In this document: positions 41,845-50,349 of the stretch, in pieces
Layout: every line of letters begins with the position of its first letter
Numbering within the stretch: position 1 is the first letter of the stretch
Source of the DNA: Massilia sp. NR 4-1
GTDB taxonomy: Bacteria > Pseudomonadota > Gammaproteobacteria > Burkholderiales > Burkholderiaceae_D
NCBI RefSeq assembly: GCF_001191005.1
Contig: NZ_CP012201.1
Coordinates: 2,542,001 to 2,606,000 of the forward strand
Direction: 5' to 3'
DNA length: 64,000 nt
Program-made: the position numbers and the translations under genes
Notes under the pieces: generated by a model
Told to the model about the DNA's origin: nothing
The model's database searches: none
What the model saw: only the letters and a program-made list of their open reading frames with translations

Positions 41845-42795
41845 CTAGCGCAGCGCCGCCGCGCTGTCCGGCGCGCCGCAGGTGCCGGCCGCCGTGCCGG
41901 AGGCGGCCAGGATTTCGGCCAGCACGCGGCACTGCACCTGCGGATGGCGCCCCAGCGCCACATGGCCGATGCCGCCGAACTCGATATTGCGCGCGCCCGG
42001 CAGCCGGCTGGAGTCCTGCGGCGCGATGATATTGTCGTGATGCGACCAGATCGAGGTAAACAGCGCGCGCCGCGCCGCATCCTCGCCGGCGGCCAGGCGC
42101 GCCAGCCAGTCGCTGCCGCGCCGCATCTGGCGCGCATTGCTGCCCACGCCCAGCGTCGCCAGCGCGGTGCCGTGGTGCGGCGTGCCCAGCGTGACCACGC
42201 GCGCCACGCGCGCGGCGCCGTGCTGGCGCAGCCAGGCGCGCGCCACCAGGCCGCCCATGCTGTGCGCCACCACCACCAGGCGCGGCGCGCCGCTGGCCTG
42301 CAGCAGGCGCTGCGCGGCCTCCTCCAGCAGCGGCACGAAGTCCTCGATATCGGCCGCCACCGGCTCCAGGTCCAGCGCCAGATGGCTGACGCGCTCGCGC
42401 CGCAGCACGTCGGCCAATTGCGTCCAGTAGCCGCCGTTGCAGCCATAGCCATGCACCAGCAGCACCGGCAAGGCGCACGACTGGCTGGCAATATGCATCT
42501 GCGGCCGGTGGCGCAGCATGGTCCAGGACGAGGCCAGCATGGTGGCGCCGTATTCCTCGCAGAACAGGTGCAGGCGGCCGATCCAGTCTAGCCGGTGCTG
42601 GGCCGGCAGCGGGCTGCGCGCGCGGTGGCTCAGGCGGAAATTGCTGGCCGTGATCGCCAGGCGCACCAGCAGCACGCCCAGCAAGGCGGCCAGCAAGGCC
42701 ACGTCGAGCGCGAACAGGTGGGCGGCCAGATACCAGAACAGCAGCAGCGCCAGCAGCTGTACGGCCATGATCGCGGTCAGGATGCGCCGGACCAT
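41845..42795 (-). CDS. Membrane-anchored esterase/lipase (alpha/beta hydrolase)
   Basis: 316 residues. Two N-terminal membrane helices (about 5-26 and 30-52) anchor an alpha/beta hydrolase domain (about 105-300) with the oxyanion motif LLVHGYGCNGGYW, the nucleophile elbow AHSMGG (Ser near 180) and a C-terminal catalytic His candidate in GGIGHVAL. It resembles triacylglycerol lipase or esterase EstA-like proteins. It starts three bases after the GMC oxidoreductase gene, so it belongs to the same operon. The substrate is unknown. Confidence 0.86.
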   Translation of the reverse strand: MVRRILTAIMAVQLLALLLFWYLAAHLFALDVALLAALLGVLLVRLAITASNFRLSHRARSPLPAQHRLDWIGRLHLFCEEYGATMLASSWTMLRHRPQMHIASQSCALPVLLVHGYGCNGGYWTQLADVLRRERVSHLALDLEPVAADIEDFVPLLEEAAQRLLQASGAPRLVVVAHSMGGLVARAWLRQHGAARVARVVTLGTPHHGTALATLGVGSNARQMRRGSDWLARLAAGEDAARRALFTSIWSHHDNIIAPQDSSRLPGARNIEFGGIGHVALGRHPQVQCRVLAEILAASGTAAGTCGAPDSAAALR

Positions 42796-42798
42796 GGC

Positions 42799-44511
42799 CT
42801 AGCCCAGGACGCGGTCGGCGCCCGCCGCCGGGCCGCCGGCGGCCACGGCGGCCGGCTGGGCTTCCGGCCGCGGCGCCGGCCGCCCGGTCAGCTGCTGCGC
42901 CAGGCCGCTGGCCAGGCGCGCCGCGATGCCGTAGATGGTCAGTTGCGGATTGGCGCCGATCGAGGTCGGGAACAGCGAACCGTCATGCACCGACACATTG
43001 TCCAGGCCACGGTAGCGGCCCTGGGGATCGACCACGCCGTGGCGCTCGTCGCCGGCCATGGTGCAGCCGCCCATGACGTGGGCCGAGACCACGCGCGTCA
43101 GCAGGCTTTGCATCGGCAGGCCGGCAATGCCTTGCTTGGCTTCGGCCCAGCTGCCGTAGGCGGGCGCCAGCTCGTGCACCGGCGTCACCGTCAGCGCGCC
43201 GGCCGCGAACTGGATTTCGGCCATGGTCAGCAGCGCGCGGCGCGCGCCCTGCCACAGGTAGTCGCTGATCGGATAGTCGAGCACCGGCGAGCCGTCGCTG
43301 CGCAGCTCGACCGCGCCGCCCGGCGACTCGGCGTGGAAGCCGTCGCGCAGCAGCGCCAGCAAGGCGTGCAGATGGGGGAAGCTGGTCATGGCCTCGGCAT
43401 GCATGGCGCCGAAGCCGGCCATGGTGGTGGCCATCAGCAGCGGATGGATGGGCGGCGCTTCCAGCTTGTAACCGACGGCGCCGTCGATCGGCTGGGTTTC
43501 CAGGAAGTGGTCGGAATACACCGATTGCGGCGCGCCCGCGTAGCCGTCCACGCGCTGGGCGAAGCGCCCGGCCGAGACCAGGGTGGGATGGAGGAAGGTG
43601 CGCCGGCCCAGCAGGCGGCCCGGATCGGGCGCATTCGAGCGCAGCAGCAGGGCCGGCGAGTTGATGGCGCCGCCGGCCACCACGAAGTGGCGCGCGCGCA
43701 GCGTCAGGCGGCGGCCGGTGGGCGCGATGCCGTCGGCCGCCAGCGCGCTGCATTCGAGCCGCTCGGCACGCTCGCCTTGCAGCACGAAACGCTCGGCGCG
43801 CACGCGCGTCAGCAGGGTGGCGCCGCGTTCCAGCGCAGCCGGAATGGTGGTCACCAGCATCGATTGCTTGGCGTTGGTGGGACAACCCATGCCGCAGTAG
43901 CCCAGGTTCCAGCAGCCGTTGACATTGCGCCGGATGACGCCGGTGGGAATGCCCAGGTGCATGGCGCCGCGCCGCAGCAGGTCGTTGTTCTCGTTGGGCG
44001 GCACCGACCAGGGGCTGATATGCAGGCGCGCCTCCATCAGCGCGAACCAGGGTGCCATCTCGGCCGCGCCATAGCCGGACAGGCCGAATTCGCGCTGCCA
44101 GAACGCCAGCGTGGACGGCGGCGTGCGGAAGCTGGTGGTCCAGTTGATGACGGTGGTGCCGCCCACGGTGCGGCCCTGCAGGATGTTGATGGCCTTGTCG
44201 CGCGTCTTGCGCGCCGCCGATTCCTGGTACAGCGCGGGATAGGCCTCCGCCTCGCGCATCTTGAAATCGCGCGAGGATTTCAGCGCGCCCTCTTCCACGA
44301 TCAGCACCTTGAGGCCGGCCAGGGCCAGGATTTCCGCCGTGACGCCGCCGCCGGCGCCGCTGCCGACCACCACCACATCGGCCTCGTAGCTCTGGTCCTG
44401 CTCCAGGCGGGACGCGTCGACCACGTGCCAGCCGGCGGCCAGGCCGGCCTGGATCGGGTCGGGAATCGGCGAGCCGGACGCGGCAGCCGTTTGCACAGGG
44501 ATGGTCTTCAT
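42799..44511 (-). CDS. GMC-family FAD oxidoreductase (large subunit)
   Basis: 570 residues. N-terminal FAD dinucleotide site VVVGSGAGGGVTAE (about 46-59), GMC signatures GGTTVINWTTSF (about 133-144) and a C-terminal HVMGGCTM plus NVSVHDGSLFPTSIGANPQ with the catalytic His region. It has no signal peptide, while the overlapping upstream gene encodes a Tat-exported small subunit, as in gluconate-dehydrogenase-like complexes where the large subunit is carried across as a passenger. It probably oxidises an alcohol or sterol-like substrate and passes electrons to a cytochrome. It shares one base with the small subunit gene. Confidence 0.9.
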   Translation of the reverse strand: MKTIPVQTAAASGSPIPDPIQAGLAAGWHVVDASRLEQDQSYEADVVVVGSGAGGGVTAEILALAGLKVLIVEEGALKSSRDFKMREAEAYPALYQESAARKTRDKAINILQGRTVGGTTVINWTTSFRTPPSTLAFWQREFGLSGYGAAEMAPWFALMEARLHISPWSVPPNENNDLLRRGAMHLGIPTGVIRRNVNGCWNLGYCGMGCPTNAKQSMLVTTIPAALERGATLLTRVRAERFVLQGERAERLECSALAADGIAPTGRRLTLRARHFVVAGGAINSPALLLRSNAPDPGRLLGRRTFLHPTLVSAGRFAQRVDGYAGAPQSVYSDHFLETQPIDGAVGYKLEAPPIHPLLMATTMAGFGAMHAEAMTSFPHLHALLALLRDGFHAESPGGAVELRSDGSPVLDYPISDYLWQGARRALLTMAEIQFAAGALTVTPVHELAPAYGSWAEAKQGIAGLPMQSLLTRVVSAHVMGGCTMAGDERHGVVDPQGRYRGLDNVSVHDGSLFPTSIGANPQLTIYGIAARLASGLAQQLTGRPAPRPEAQPAAVAAGGPAAGADRVLG

Positions 44512-45032
44512 CAGCTCAGCTCCTTGAGCGGGCCGGGATAGCCGATGGCGCTCCAGGTGGCGGGATCGGCATACCAGCCGGCCAGCACCAGGTCGTGCAG
44601 CGCGTGGTAGCCCGACTGCAGCAGGCCGAGGCGGTGCCGGCGCCAGCTGTCGAGGAAGGCGGCCACCTGGTCGGGCCGCGCCTGCGGCCAGGGCGGCACG
44701 CCGGCCAGCAGGCGGCGCGTGGGCGCCAGGGTCAGCAGGCCGAACAGGTCTTGCACTTCGCGCTGGGTCGCCAGCGGCAGGCCGAGCACGGCATGCCGCA
44801 CGCGCTCCACGGTGGCGGCGACGGCGGCCGCGCGCGCCAGCGGCTCGGCCGGCAGCATGGGGCCGGCCAGCGCCGGCACCAGGGCCGTCAGCATGGCTTG
44901 CCCGGCCGGGCTGAGACGGAAGCCCGGCGCCGCCGCCGGCGCGCTTTGCCAGCGGTACGCCGCGCCGCCCGCCGCCAGCACGGCGGCGCCGGCCAGGCCG
45001 ACCTTGAAAAATGCCCTGCGTGAAGTCTGCAT
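44511..45032 (-). CDS. Tat-exported small subunit of the GMC oxidoreductase
   Basis: 173 residues. A twin-arginine signal (SRRAFFKVGLAGAAVL, about 4-19) is followed by a helical domain like gluconate 2-dehydrogenase subunit 3 (LTALVPALAGPMLP, VRHAVLGLPLATQREVQDLFGLL, LQSGYHALHDLVLAGWYADPATW). Such subunits escort the folded FAD subunit to the periplasm. The stop and the next start overlap (TGATG). It begins the three-gene operon small subunit, GMC oxidase, esterase. Confidence 0.86.
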   Translation of the reverse strand: MQTSRRAFFKVGLAGAAVLAAGGAAYRWQSAPAAAPGFRLSPAGQAMLTALVPALAGPMLPAEPLARAAAVAATVERVRHAVLGLPLATQREVQDLFGLLTLAPTRRLLAGVPPWPQARPDQVAAFLDSWRRHRLGLLQSGYHALHDLVLAGWYADPATWSAIGYPGPLKELS

Positions 45033-45101
45033 ATCTCCCTATCCTTATAGATTTTTTGTCTAGTGTAACCAGAGGGCAAGGGAGAAATTAGAGGACGGCG
45101 T

Positions 45102-45863
45102 CTACTTTTTATGCGCCCCGTCCTGCATGCGGCGCGCGATGCCGCGCAGGATGTTGACCTCTTCCTTTTCCAGCCCGGCGCGCGCGAACAGGCGCTTCAG
45201 GCGCGGCATCAGCTTGCGCGGGTTGCCGGCATCGAGGAAGCCGATCTGTACCAGGCCCTGCTCCAGGTGCGCGTACATGCCCTCGATCTGGGCCAGGCTG
45301 GCCGCTTCGCCCTGGAAGCCCACTTCGCTGGCCGCGCGCTGGCCCTCCAGCGCCGCCATGCGGCATTCGTAGACCAGCACCTGGGCCGCCTGCGCCAGAT
45401 TGAGCGAGGAGTAATCGGGATTGGCCGGGATATTGATCAGCACATTGCACTGCTCCACCACCTCGTTGGGCAGGCCGAAGCGTTCGTTGCCGAAGATCAG
45501 GGCCGCTTGCAGCTCGGGCGTGGCCGCGAGCTGGCCGGCCAGCTCGCGCGGCGTCAGCACCGGCGGCGAGAATTCGCGCAGCCGGGCCGAGACGGCGGCC
45601 GCGAAGTGCACGCCATCGAGCGCCTCGGCCATGCTGCCGACGATGCGCGCCGCGGCCAGGATGTCCTGGGCGCCGCTGGCAAAGGCCAGCGCTTCCTCGT
45701 GTTCCAGGGCGCCGTCGAAGCGCGGATTGACCAGCACCAGCTGGCCAAAGCCCATGGTTTTCATCGCTCTTGCAACAGCGCCAATATTGCCAGGACGGCT
45801 AGTTTCCACCAGCACCACGCGCAGGCGCTGAAAAAGAGTGGCTGTGATTTCGGGCTGCTTCAT
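45102..45863 (-). CDS. trmJ: tRNA (cytidine/uridine-32-2'-O)-methyltransferase
   Basis: 253 residues, a SPOUT-class enzyme. It begins with LRVVLVETSRPGNIGAVARAMKTMG, here about positions 12-36 (the PGNIG SPOUT motif 1), and continues with IFGNERFGLPNEVVEQCN and INIPANPDYSSLNLAQAAQ (motifs 2 and 3 of the trefoil knot). It methylates the ribose at position 32 of several tRNAs with SAM. It diverges from suhB, an arrangement common in betaproteobacteria. Confidence 0.95.
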   Translation of the reverse strand: MKQPEITATLFQRLRVVLVETSRPGNIGAVARAMKTMGFGQLVLVNPRFDGALEHEEALAFASGAQDILAAARIVGSMAEALDGVHFAAAVSARLREFSPPVLTPRELAGQLAATPELQAALIFGNERFGLPNEVVEQCNVLINIPANPDYSSLNLAQAAQVLVYECRMAALEGQRAASEVGFQGEAASLAQIEGMYAHLEQGLVQIGFLDAGNPRKLMPRLKRLFARAGLEKEEVNILRGIARRMQDGAHKK

Positions 45864-45950
45864 TTAAAATAGCGGAATTCGGTGCTGTGGATGGGGCCGC
45901 ATTCTACCCTCTCCCGGCGCAACGCTCTTTAATTCATTCTTGTTCACACT

Positions 45951-45991
45951 CTGCCGCTGCCTGCAAGACGACGTCTTGCTGCGGGCGGCAG
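45951..45991 (+). promoter_or_regulatory. Two-tier palindrome in the suhB leader
   Basis: An inner 17-base palindrome GCAAGACG-A-CGTCTTGC (45963-45979) is nested in outer arms CTGCCGC (45951-45957) and GCGGCAG (45985-45991). It ends 22 bases before the suhB ATG. It could be a dimeric protein-binding site or an RNA hairpin that controls access to the ribosome binding site. There is no T run, so it is not a terminator. Confidence 0.65.
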
Positions 45992-46013
45992 CGTCTATTT
46001 TACGGAAGCTACC

Positions 46014-46805
46014 ATGCACCCAATGCTCAATACGGCCGTGAAAGCCGCACGCCGCGGCGCCGCCGTCATCAACCGCGCCTCTTTCGATCTGGACCGCGTT
46101 ATCGTCAACGAAAAAGACCATAACGACTTCGTCACCGACGTCGACCAGGCCGCCGAACAGGCCATCATCGAGGTGCTGAGCAAGGCTTACCCCGACCACT
46201 CCTTCATCTGCGAAGAGTCGGGCGCTTCCGCCAATGTGAACGACGAGACTGAATTCGTGTGGATCATCGATCCGCTGGACGGCACCACCAACTTCATCCA
46301 CGGCTTCCCGCAGTACGCGATTTCGATCGCGCTGCAGCAGCGCGGCGTCGTCACCCAGGCCCTGGTCTACGACCCGGTGCGCAACGACCTGTTTACCGCC
46401 ACCAAGGGCGCCGGCGCCTACCTCAACGAAAAGCGCATCCGCGTCAACAAGCTCGACCGCGTGGCGAATGCCCTGCTCGGCACCGGCTACAAGGTCGGCA
46501 GCCCGGCCGCCCTGCATGAATACCTGAAGATGTACGGCATCATGGCCGAACGCAGCCATGGCGTGCGCCGCGCCGGCTCGGCCGCCCTGGACCTGGCCTA
46601 CGTCGCCTGCGGCCGCCTGGACGGCTTCTATGAAAAAGGCTTGAAGCCGTGGGATATCGCCGCCGGCGCCCTGCTGGTGACGGAAGCGGGCGGCATCGCC
46701 GCCGAATTCAACGGCGAAACCAAGTATATGGAAAGCGGCAATATCGTTGCCGCCAGCCCGAAAGTCTTCGGGCAAATGCTGGGGCTGCTGGCCGAATTTG
46801 CATAA
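46014..46805 (+). CDS. suhB: Inositol-1-monophosphatase SuhB
   Basis: 263 residues with intact catalytic motifs: ICEESGA (GEES-like, about 64-70), WIIDPLDGTTNFIHGFP (about 83-99) and the C-terminal KPWDIAAGALLVTEAGG. The metal-binding Glu and Asp residues are all present, unlike in the relative at 19536. It hydrolyses inositol phosphate and, in E. coli, also takes part in rRNA antitermination complexes. The GGAAG ribosome binding site is preceded by a palindromic leader, and a strong terminator follows. Confidence 0.95.
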   Translation: MHPMLNTAVKAARRGAAVINRASFDLDRVIVNEKDHNDFVTDVDQAAEQAIIEVLSKAYPDHSFICEESGASANVNDETEFVWIIDPLDGTTNFIHGFPQYAISIALQQRGVVTQALVYDPVRNDLFTATKGAGAYLNEKRIRVNKLDRVANALLGTGYKVGSPAALHEYLKMYGIMAERSHGVRRAGSAALDLAYVACGRLDGFYEKGLKPWDIAAGALLVTEAGGIAAEFNGETKYMESGNIVAASPKVFGQMLGLLAEFA

Positions 46806-46837
46806 AAGAAACAACCCTGTAGAAATTGTTACAAAAT

Positions 46838-46862
46838 AAAGGGGGCGAATGCCCCCTTTTTC
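46838..46862 (+). terminator. Intrinsic terminator of suhB
   Basis: AAAGGGGGC (46838-46846), a four-base loop, and GCCCCCTTTTTC: a GC-rich stem followed by five T, 33 bases after the stop codon. Confidence 0.9.
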
Positions 46863-46897
46863 GTTTCCGTAGCGAAACACATTCCTGCGAACACTGT

Positions 46898-46903
46898 TAT
46901 ACT
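46898..46903 (+). promoter_or_regulatory. Probable rhlE promoter -10 element
   Basis: TATACT preceded by TGT gives an extended -10 (TGTTATACT). No good -35 is seen. It would give rhlE a leader of about 110 bases rich in GC hairpins, which is typical of cold-regulated helicase genes, but this is inference. Confidence 0.4.
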
Positions 46904-47018
46904 TCACCCTTGCGGACCGGCAACCTGCCCGGCCCGCACCCTGCTAATCACCAGCCAGTGCATGGCGCGGCCATGTACGCCGTGGGCCACATGCCCGGGC
47001 TACTCTGTAAAGATTTAT

Positions 47019-48443
47019 ATGCCATTTTCCCAACTCGGCTTGTCTGAAGCCATTGTCCGTGCCGTGCTTGAAACCGGCTACACGACGCCCACCCCGATTC
47101 AAGCCCAGGCCATTCCGGCCGTGCTGAACGGCGGCGACCTGCTGGCGGGCGCCCAGACCGGCACCGGCAAGACGGCCGGCTTCACGCTGCCGATCCTGCA
47201 CCGCCTGTCCACCGACGCCACCGGCATCAAGCTGGCCAACGCCACCTCGCCGCGCGCCATCCGCGCCCTGATCCTGACCCCGACCCGCGAACTGGCGGCC
47301 CAGGTCGAGGAAAGCGTGCGCACCTATGGCAAGTACACCAAGCTCAATTCGGCCGTGATCTTCGGCGGCGTCAGCATCAACCCGCAGATCAAGCAGCTGC
47401 GCCACGGCGTCGACATCCTGGTCGCCACGCCGGGCCGCCTGCTCGACCACATGGCCCAGGGCACCATCAAACTCGACCAGATCGAAATCCTGATCCTCGA
47501 CGAAGCCGACCGCATGCTCGACATGGGCTTCATCCGCGACATCCGCAAAGTGCTGGCGGCCCTGCCGCCCAAGCGCCAGAACCTGCTGTTCTCGGCCACC
47601 TTCTCCGACGAGATCAAGGCCCTGGCCGACGGCCTGCTGGACAAGCCGGCCACCATCGAAGTGGCGCGCCGCAACTCGACGTCCGAGATCATCGCGCAGA
47701 AAATCCACCCGGTCGACCGCGACAAGAAGCACCCCATGCTGTCGCACCTGATCCGCTCGCAGAACTGGAACCAGGTGCTGGTGTTCACGCGCACCAAGCA
47801 CGGCGCCAACAAGCTGGTCGAACAGCTGGGCGGCGACGGCATCGGCGCCATGGCCATCCACGGCAACAAGAGCCAGTCGGCGCGCACCCGCGCCCTGAGC
47901 GAATTCAAGGACGGTACCCTGCGCGTGCTGGTCGCCACCGACATCGCCGCGCGCGGCATCGACATCGACCAGCTGCCGCACGTGGTCAACTACGACCTGC
48001 CGAACGTGCCGGAAGACTATGTGCACCGCATCGGCCGCACCGGCCGCGCCGGCGCCACGGGCGAAGCCGTGTCCCTGGTCTGCGTCGACGAGCACGATAT
48101 GCTGAAAGACATCGAAAAGCTCATCAAGCAGACCCTGCCGCGTGAAGTCATTGCCGGCTTCGAACCGGATCCGAATGCCAAGGCCCAGCCGATCCAGCTG
48201 CGCAGCGGCAGCGGCCACCACCGCAACCCGCGTCCGGGCGGCGGTGCTGGCGGCCGCGGCAAACCCGGCGGCGCGCAAGGCAAACCGCGCAGCGCCGCCG
48301 CCGGCAGCGCTGGCGGCAATGGCGGCGCTGCCCGCAACCCGGGCACTGGCGGCAACGGCGGCCAGCGTCCCGCCGCCAACCGCAACGCCCCGCGTCCGGG
48401 CGGCGGCGGCGCCCAGCACCGCAGCGGCGGCCGCGGCCGTTAA
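47019..48443 (+). CDS. rhlE: DEAD-box RNA helicase RhlE
   Basis: 474 residues from the ATG at 47019; an upstream in-frame ATG at 46962 gives unconserved sequence. Q motif PTPIQAQAIP, motif I AQTGTGKT (about 44-51), motif II DEAD in ILDEADRMLD, motif III SATFS, motif VI HRIGRTGRAG. The last 85 residues are a Gly/Arg/Asn/Ala-rich low-complexity tail, as usual in RhlE, used for RNA binding. It unwinds short RNA duplexes in ribosome maturation or RNA decay. It ends with a very strong terminator (48529-48588). Confidence 0.95.
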   Translation: MPFSQLGLSEAIVRAVLETGYTTPTPIQAQAIPAVLNGGDLLAGAQTGTGKTAGFTLPILHRLSTDATGIKLANATSPRAIRALILTPTRELAAQVEESVRTYGKYTKLNSAVIFGGVSINPQIKQLRHGVDILVATPGRLLDHMAQGTIKLDQIEILILDEADRMLDMGFIRDIRKVLAALPPKRQNLLFSATFSDEIKALADGLLDKPATIEVARRNSTSEIIAQKIHPVDRDKKHPMLSHLIRSQNWNQVLVFTRTKHGANKLVEQLGGDGIGAMAIHGNKSQSARTRALSEFKDGTLRVLVATDIAARGIDIDQLPHVVNYDLPNVPEDYVHRIGRTGRAGATGEAVSLVCVDEHDMLKDIEKLIKQTLPREVIAGFEPDPNAKAQPIQLRSGSGHHRNPRPGGGAGGRGKPGGAQGKPRSAAAGSAGGNGGAARNPGTGGNGGQRPAANRNAPRPGGGGAQHRSGGRGR

Positions 48444-48473
48444 ACCGCCCGCCGCCATGATCTAAGGCAAACA

Positions 48474-48509
48474 ATGTCCACCGTGGTGCGAGGCACCAGA
48501 GTCGGACAT
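48474..48509. repeat. Imperfect palindrome of the TGTCC/GGACA type
   Basis: ATGTCC (48474-48479) and GGACAT (48504-48509) frame an inner stem TGGTGC/GCACCA with mismatches between. It shares TCGGACA with the palindrome at 8540-8590 and lies next to a third hairpin with TGTCCCACC/GGTGGGACA ends. These look like members of a dispersed intergenic palindrome family. Confidence 0.6.
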
Positions 48510-48528
48510 GGTTTGGTCCAAATCAGCA

Positions 48529-48588
48529 AATGTCCCACCCTGGTACCTCGGCGGCCCCGCCTGACACCGCGGTGGGACATTTTTTTTG
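48529..48588 (+). terminator. Strong terminator of rhlE
   Basis: An 11-base stem, AATGTCCCACC (48529-48539) with GGTGGGACATT (48571-48581), encloses a further GGCGG/CCGCC-type inner stem and is followed by a run of eight T (48580-48587). It is well placed to end the rhlE transcript. Confidence 0.85.
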
Positions 48589-48652
48589 ATCTGGCGCCAA
48601 CGCCGGGCTTTGCGGGTACGATGTAGGGCTGTGTGTGCGAACAGGGTGGTCT

Positions 48653-49435
48653 ATGCCGAAGCTGGCTGCGAATTTGTCGATGCTGTTTACGGACCTGCCG
48701 TTCCTCGAGCGCTTTGCCGCCGCGCGCGCCGCGGGCTTTGCGGCAGTGGAATTTCTGTTTCCGTATGCCTTTGAGCCGGAGGAGATCGCGCTGCGCCTGC
48801 AGCGCCATCAGCTGCAACTGGTCCTGCATAATCTGCCGCCAGGCGACTGGGCGGCCGGCGAGCGCGGCCTGGCTTGCGATCCGCGCCGCCAGGACGAGTT
48901 CCGCGCCGGCGTGGCCCTGGGCCTGGAATACGCGACGGCGCTGGGCGTGCCGCGCCTGCATTGCATGGCCGGCATCCTGCCGCCGGGTCTGGCGCCGGAA
49001 CGGGCGCAGGAGACCCTGCTCGACAATCTGCGCTATGCGGCCGACCAGTGCGCGCCGCAGGGGATCACACTGCTGATCGAACCGATCAATACCTACGATA
49101 TTCCCGGCTATTTCCTGCACCATAGCGCGCAGGCGCTGGCGATCCTGGCCGCCGCCGGCCGGCCCAACCTGAAACTGCAATACGATATTTACCATATGCA
49201 GCGCATGGAGGGCGAGCTGGCCAATACCATCCGCGCCTGCCTGCCGCAGATCGGCCATATGCAGCTGGCCGATGCGCCGGGACGCCATGAGCCGGGCAGC
49301 GGCGAAATCAATTATGGCTACCTGCTGCGCCTGCTCGACGAGCTCGGTTACCAGGGCTGGCTCGGCTGCGAATACCATCCGCAGCACGGCACGCTGGCGG
49401 GACTGGACTGGCGCACGCGGCTGCTGCCGTCCTGA
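48653..49435 (+). CDS. hyi: Hydroxypyruvate isomerase
   Basis: 260 residues from the ATG at 48653, a TIM-barrel of the xylose isomerase-like family. Key segments: ANLSMLFTDLPFLERFAAAR at the N-terminus (here about 6-25), LHNLPPGDWAAGERGLAC, LLIEPINTYDIPGYFL with the catalytic Glu, and GCEYHP near the end with the second Glu. It interconverts hydroxypyruvate and tartronate semialdehyde in glyoxylate and glycerate metabolism. No gcl or glxR neighbour is present, so it stands alone here, and other keto-sugar substrates are possible. Confidence 0.88.
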   Translation: MPKLAANLSMLFTDLPFLERFAAARAAGFAAVEFLFPYAFEPEEIALRLQRHQLQLVLHNLPPGDWAAGERGLACDPRRQDEFRAGVALGLEYATALGVPRLHCMAGILPPGLAPERAQETLLDNLRYAADQCAPQGITLLIEPINTYDIPGYFLHHSAQALAILAAAGRPNLKLQYDIYHMQRMEGELANTIRACLPQIGHMQLADAPGRHEPGSGEINYGYLLRLLDELGYQGWLGCEYHPQHGTLAGLDWRTRLLPS

Positions 49436-49521
49436 GCCTGCTCCGGCTTTGCGGCGGCGCAAAGCGTCGCCCGGCGCGCGGCGCAAGATGGGCTTTCCAC
49501 TCTCTTCCGCGGAGGATGACC

Positions 49522-50337
49522 ATGCCAGCCCGCTCCCTTCTTATACTTCTGTGCTGCGTGCTGCTGGCCGGTTGCGCCAGCCAGCGGCGCCTGGCCGAGG
49601 TGCGCGACTTTGCCGCCGAGGCCGACAAGCTGGCCGTGTACGCCGAGCTGAGCCAGCGCTTCCGCGCAACCTATGAGCGCGAGCTGCCGTATCTGTCCCC
49701 TGCCGCCGAACAGCGCGCGCGCGACACCGACCGCCAGCGCCAGCAGATGTATCCGGATCTGCTGGCCATCGAGCGCAATGTGGTGCTGTACCTGCACACC
49801 CTGGGCCAGTTGGCGGGCGCGCAGCAGTTCAGCGCCGGGCAGCCGCTGCAGCAACTGTCCGACCAGATCCAGGCTTGGCCGGACAGCGGACTCGAGCAAC
49901 AGCATGTGCAGGCGTATACGCGCCTGGCCAAGGCCATCGCACGCTTCGCCGGCGGCCGGCGCCAGCAACAGGCCGTGTGGGAACTGCTGCGCGACGGCTA
50001 CCAGCCCTTGCAGGACTGCCTGGCGGCGATGGCGGCCGTGCTGCGCCTGTATGGCAAGCACCACGAGAATGAGCAGCGCATGGTGCTGGGCATGCTGGAA
50101 ATGGAAATCCCCTTCACCGCCGCGCCGCCGGAGCGCCTGCTGGCGGCCCTGGCCAAGGCACACCAGCAGGACAAGGCCCGCGAATACCGTCTGGCCGGGC
50201 TGCGCCAGGCGCAGGCGGCGCAGCAGCTCGAGGCGCTGCGCCAGCAGCACAGCGCGCTCTACCAGCGCCTGGGCGCGGCCGCCGCGCCACCGCCGGCGCC
50301 CGTCGCCGCCCCGCCGCTTTCCGCCCTCAGCCGCTAA
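49522..50337 (+). CDS. Lipoprotein of unknown function
   Basis: 271 residues from the ATG at 49522, which has GGAGG six bases upstream; an ATG at 49516 lies inside that site. A lipoprotein signal with lipobox LLAGC (Cys near 18) anchors it to a membrane. The rest is almost entirely helical, charged and Gln/Ala/Leu-rich, with heptad-like stretches (about 60-90 and 205-250), then a Pro/Ala tail. I do not recognise it. The next gene starts 12 bases later, so the two are probably one unit. Confidence 0.7.
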   Translation: MPARSLLILLCCVLLAGCASQRRLAEVRDFAAEADKLAVYAELSQRFRATYERELPYLSPAAEQRARDTDRQRQQMYPDLLAIERNVVLYLHTLGQLAGAQQFSAGQPLQQLSDQIQAWPDSGLEQQHVQAYTRLAKAIARFAGGRRQQQAVWELLRDGYQPLQDCLAAMAAVLRLYGKHHENEQRMVLGMLEMEIPFTAAPPERLLAALAKAHQQDKAREYRLAGLRQAQAAQQLEALRQQHSALYQRLGAAAAPPPAPVAAPPLSALSR

Positions 50338-50349
50338 ATGGAGTCCGCC

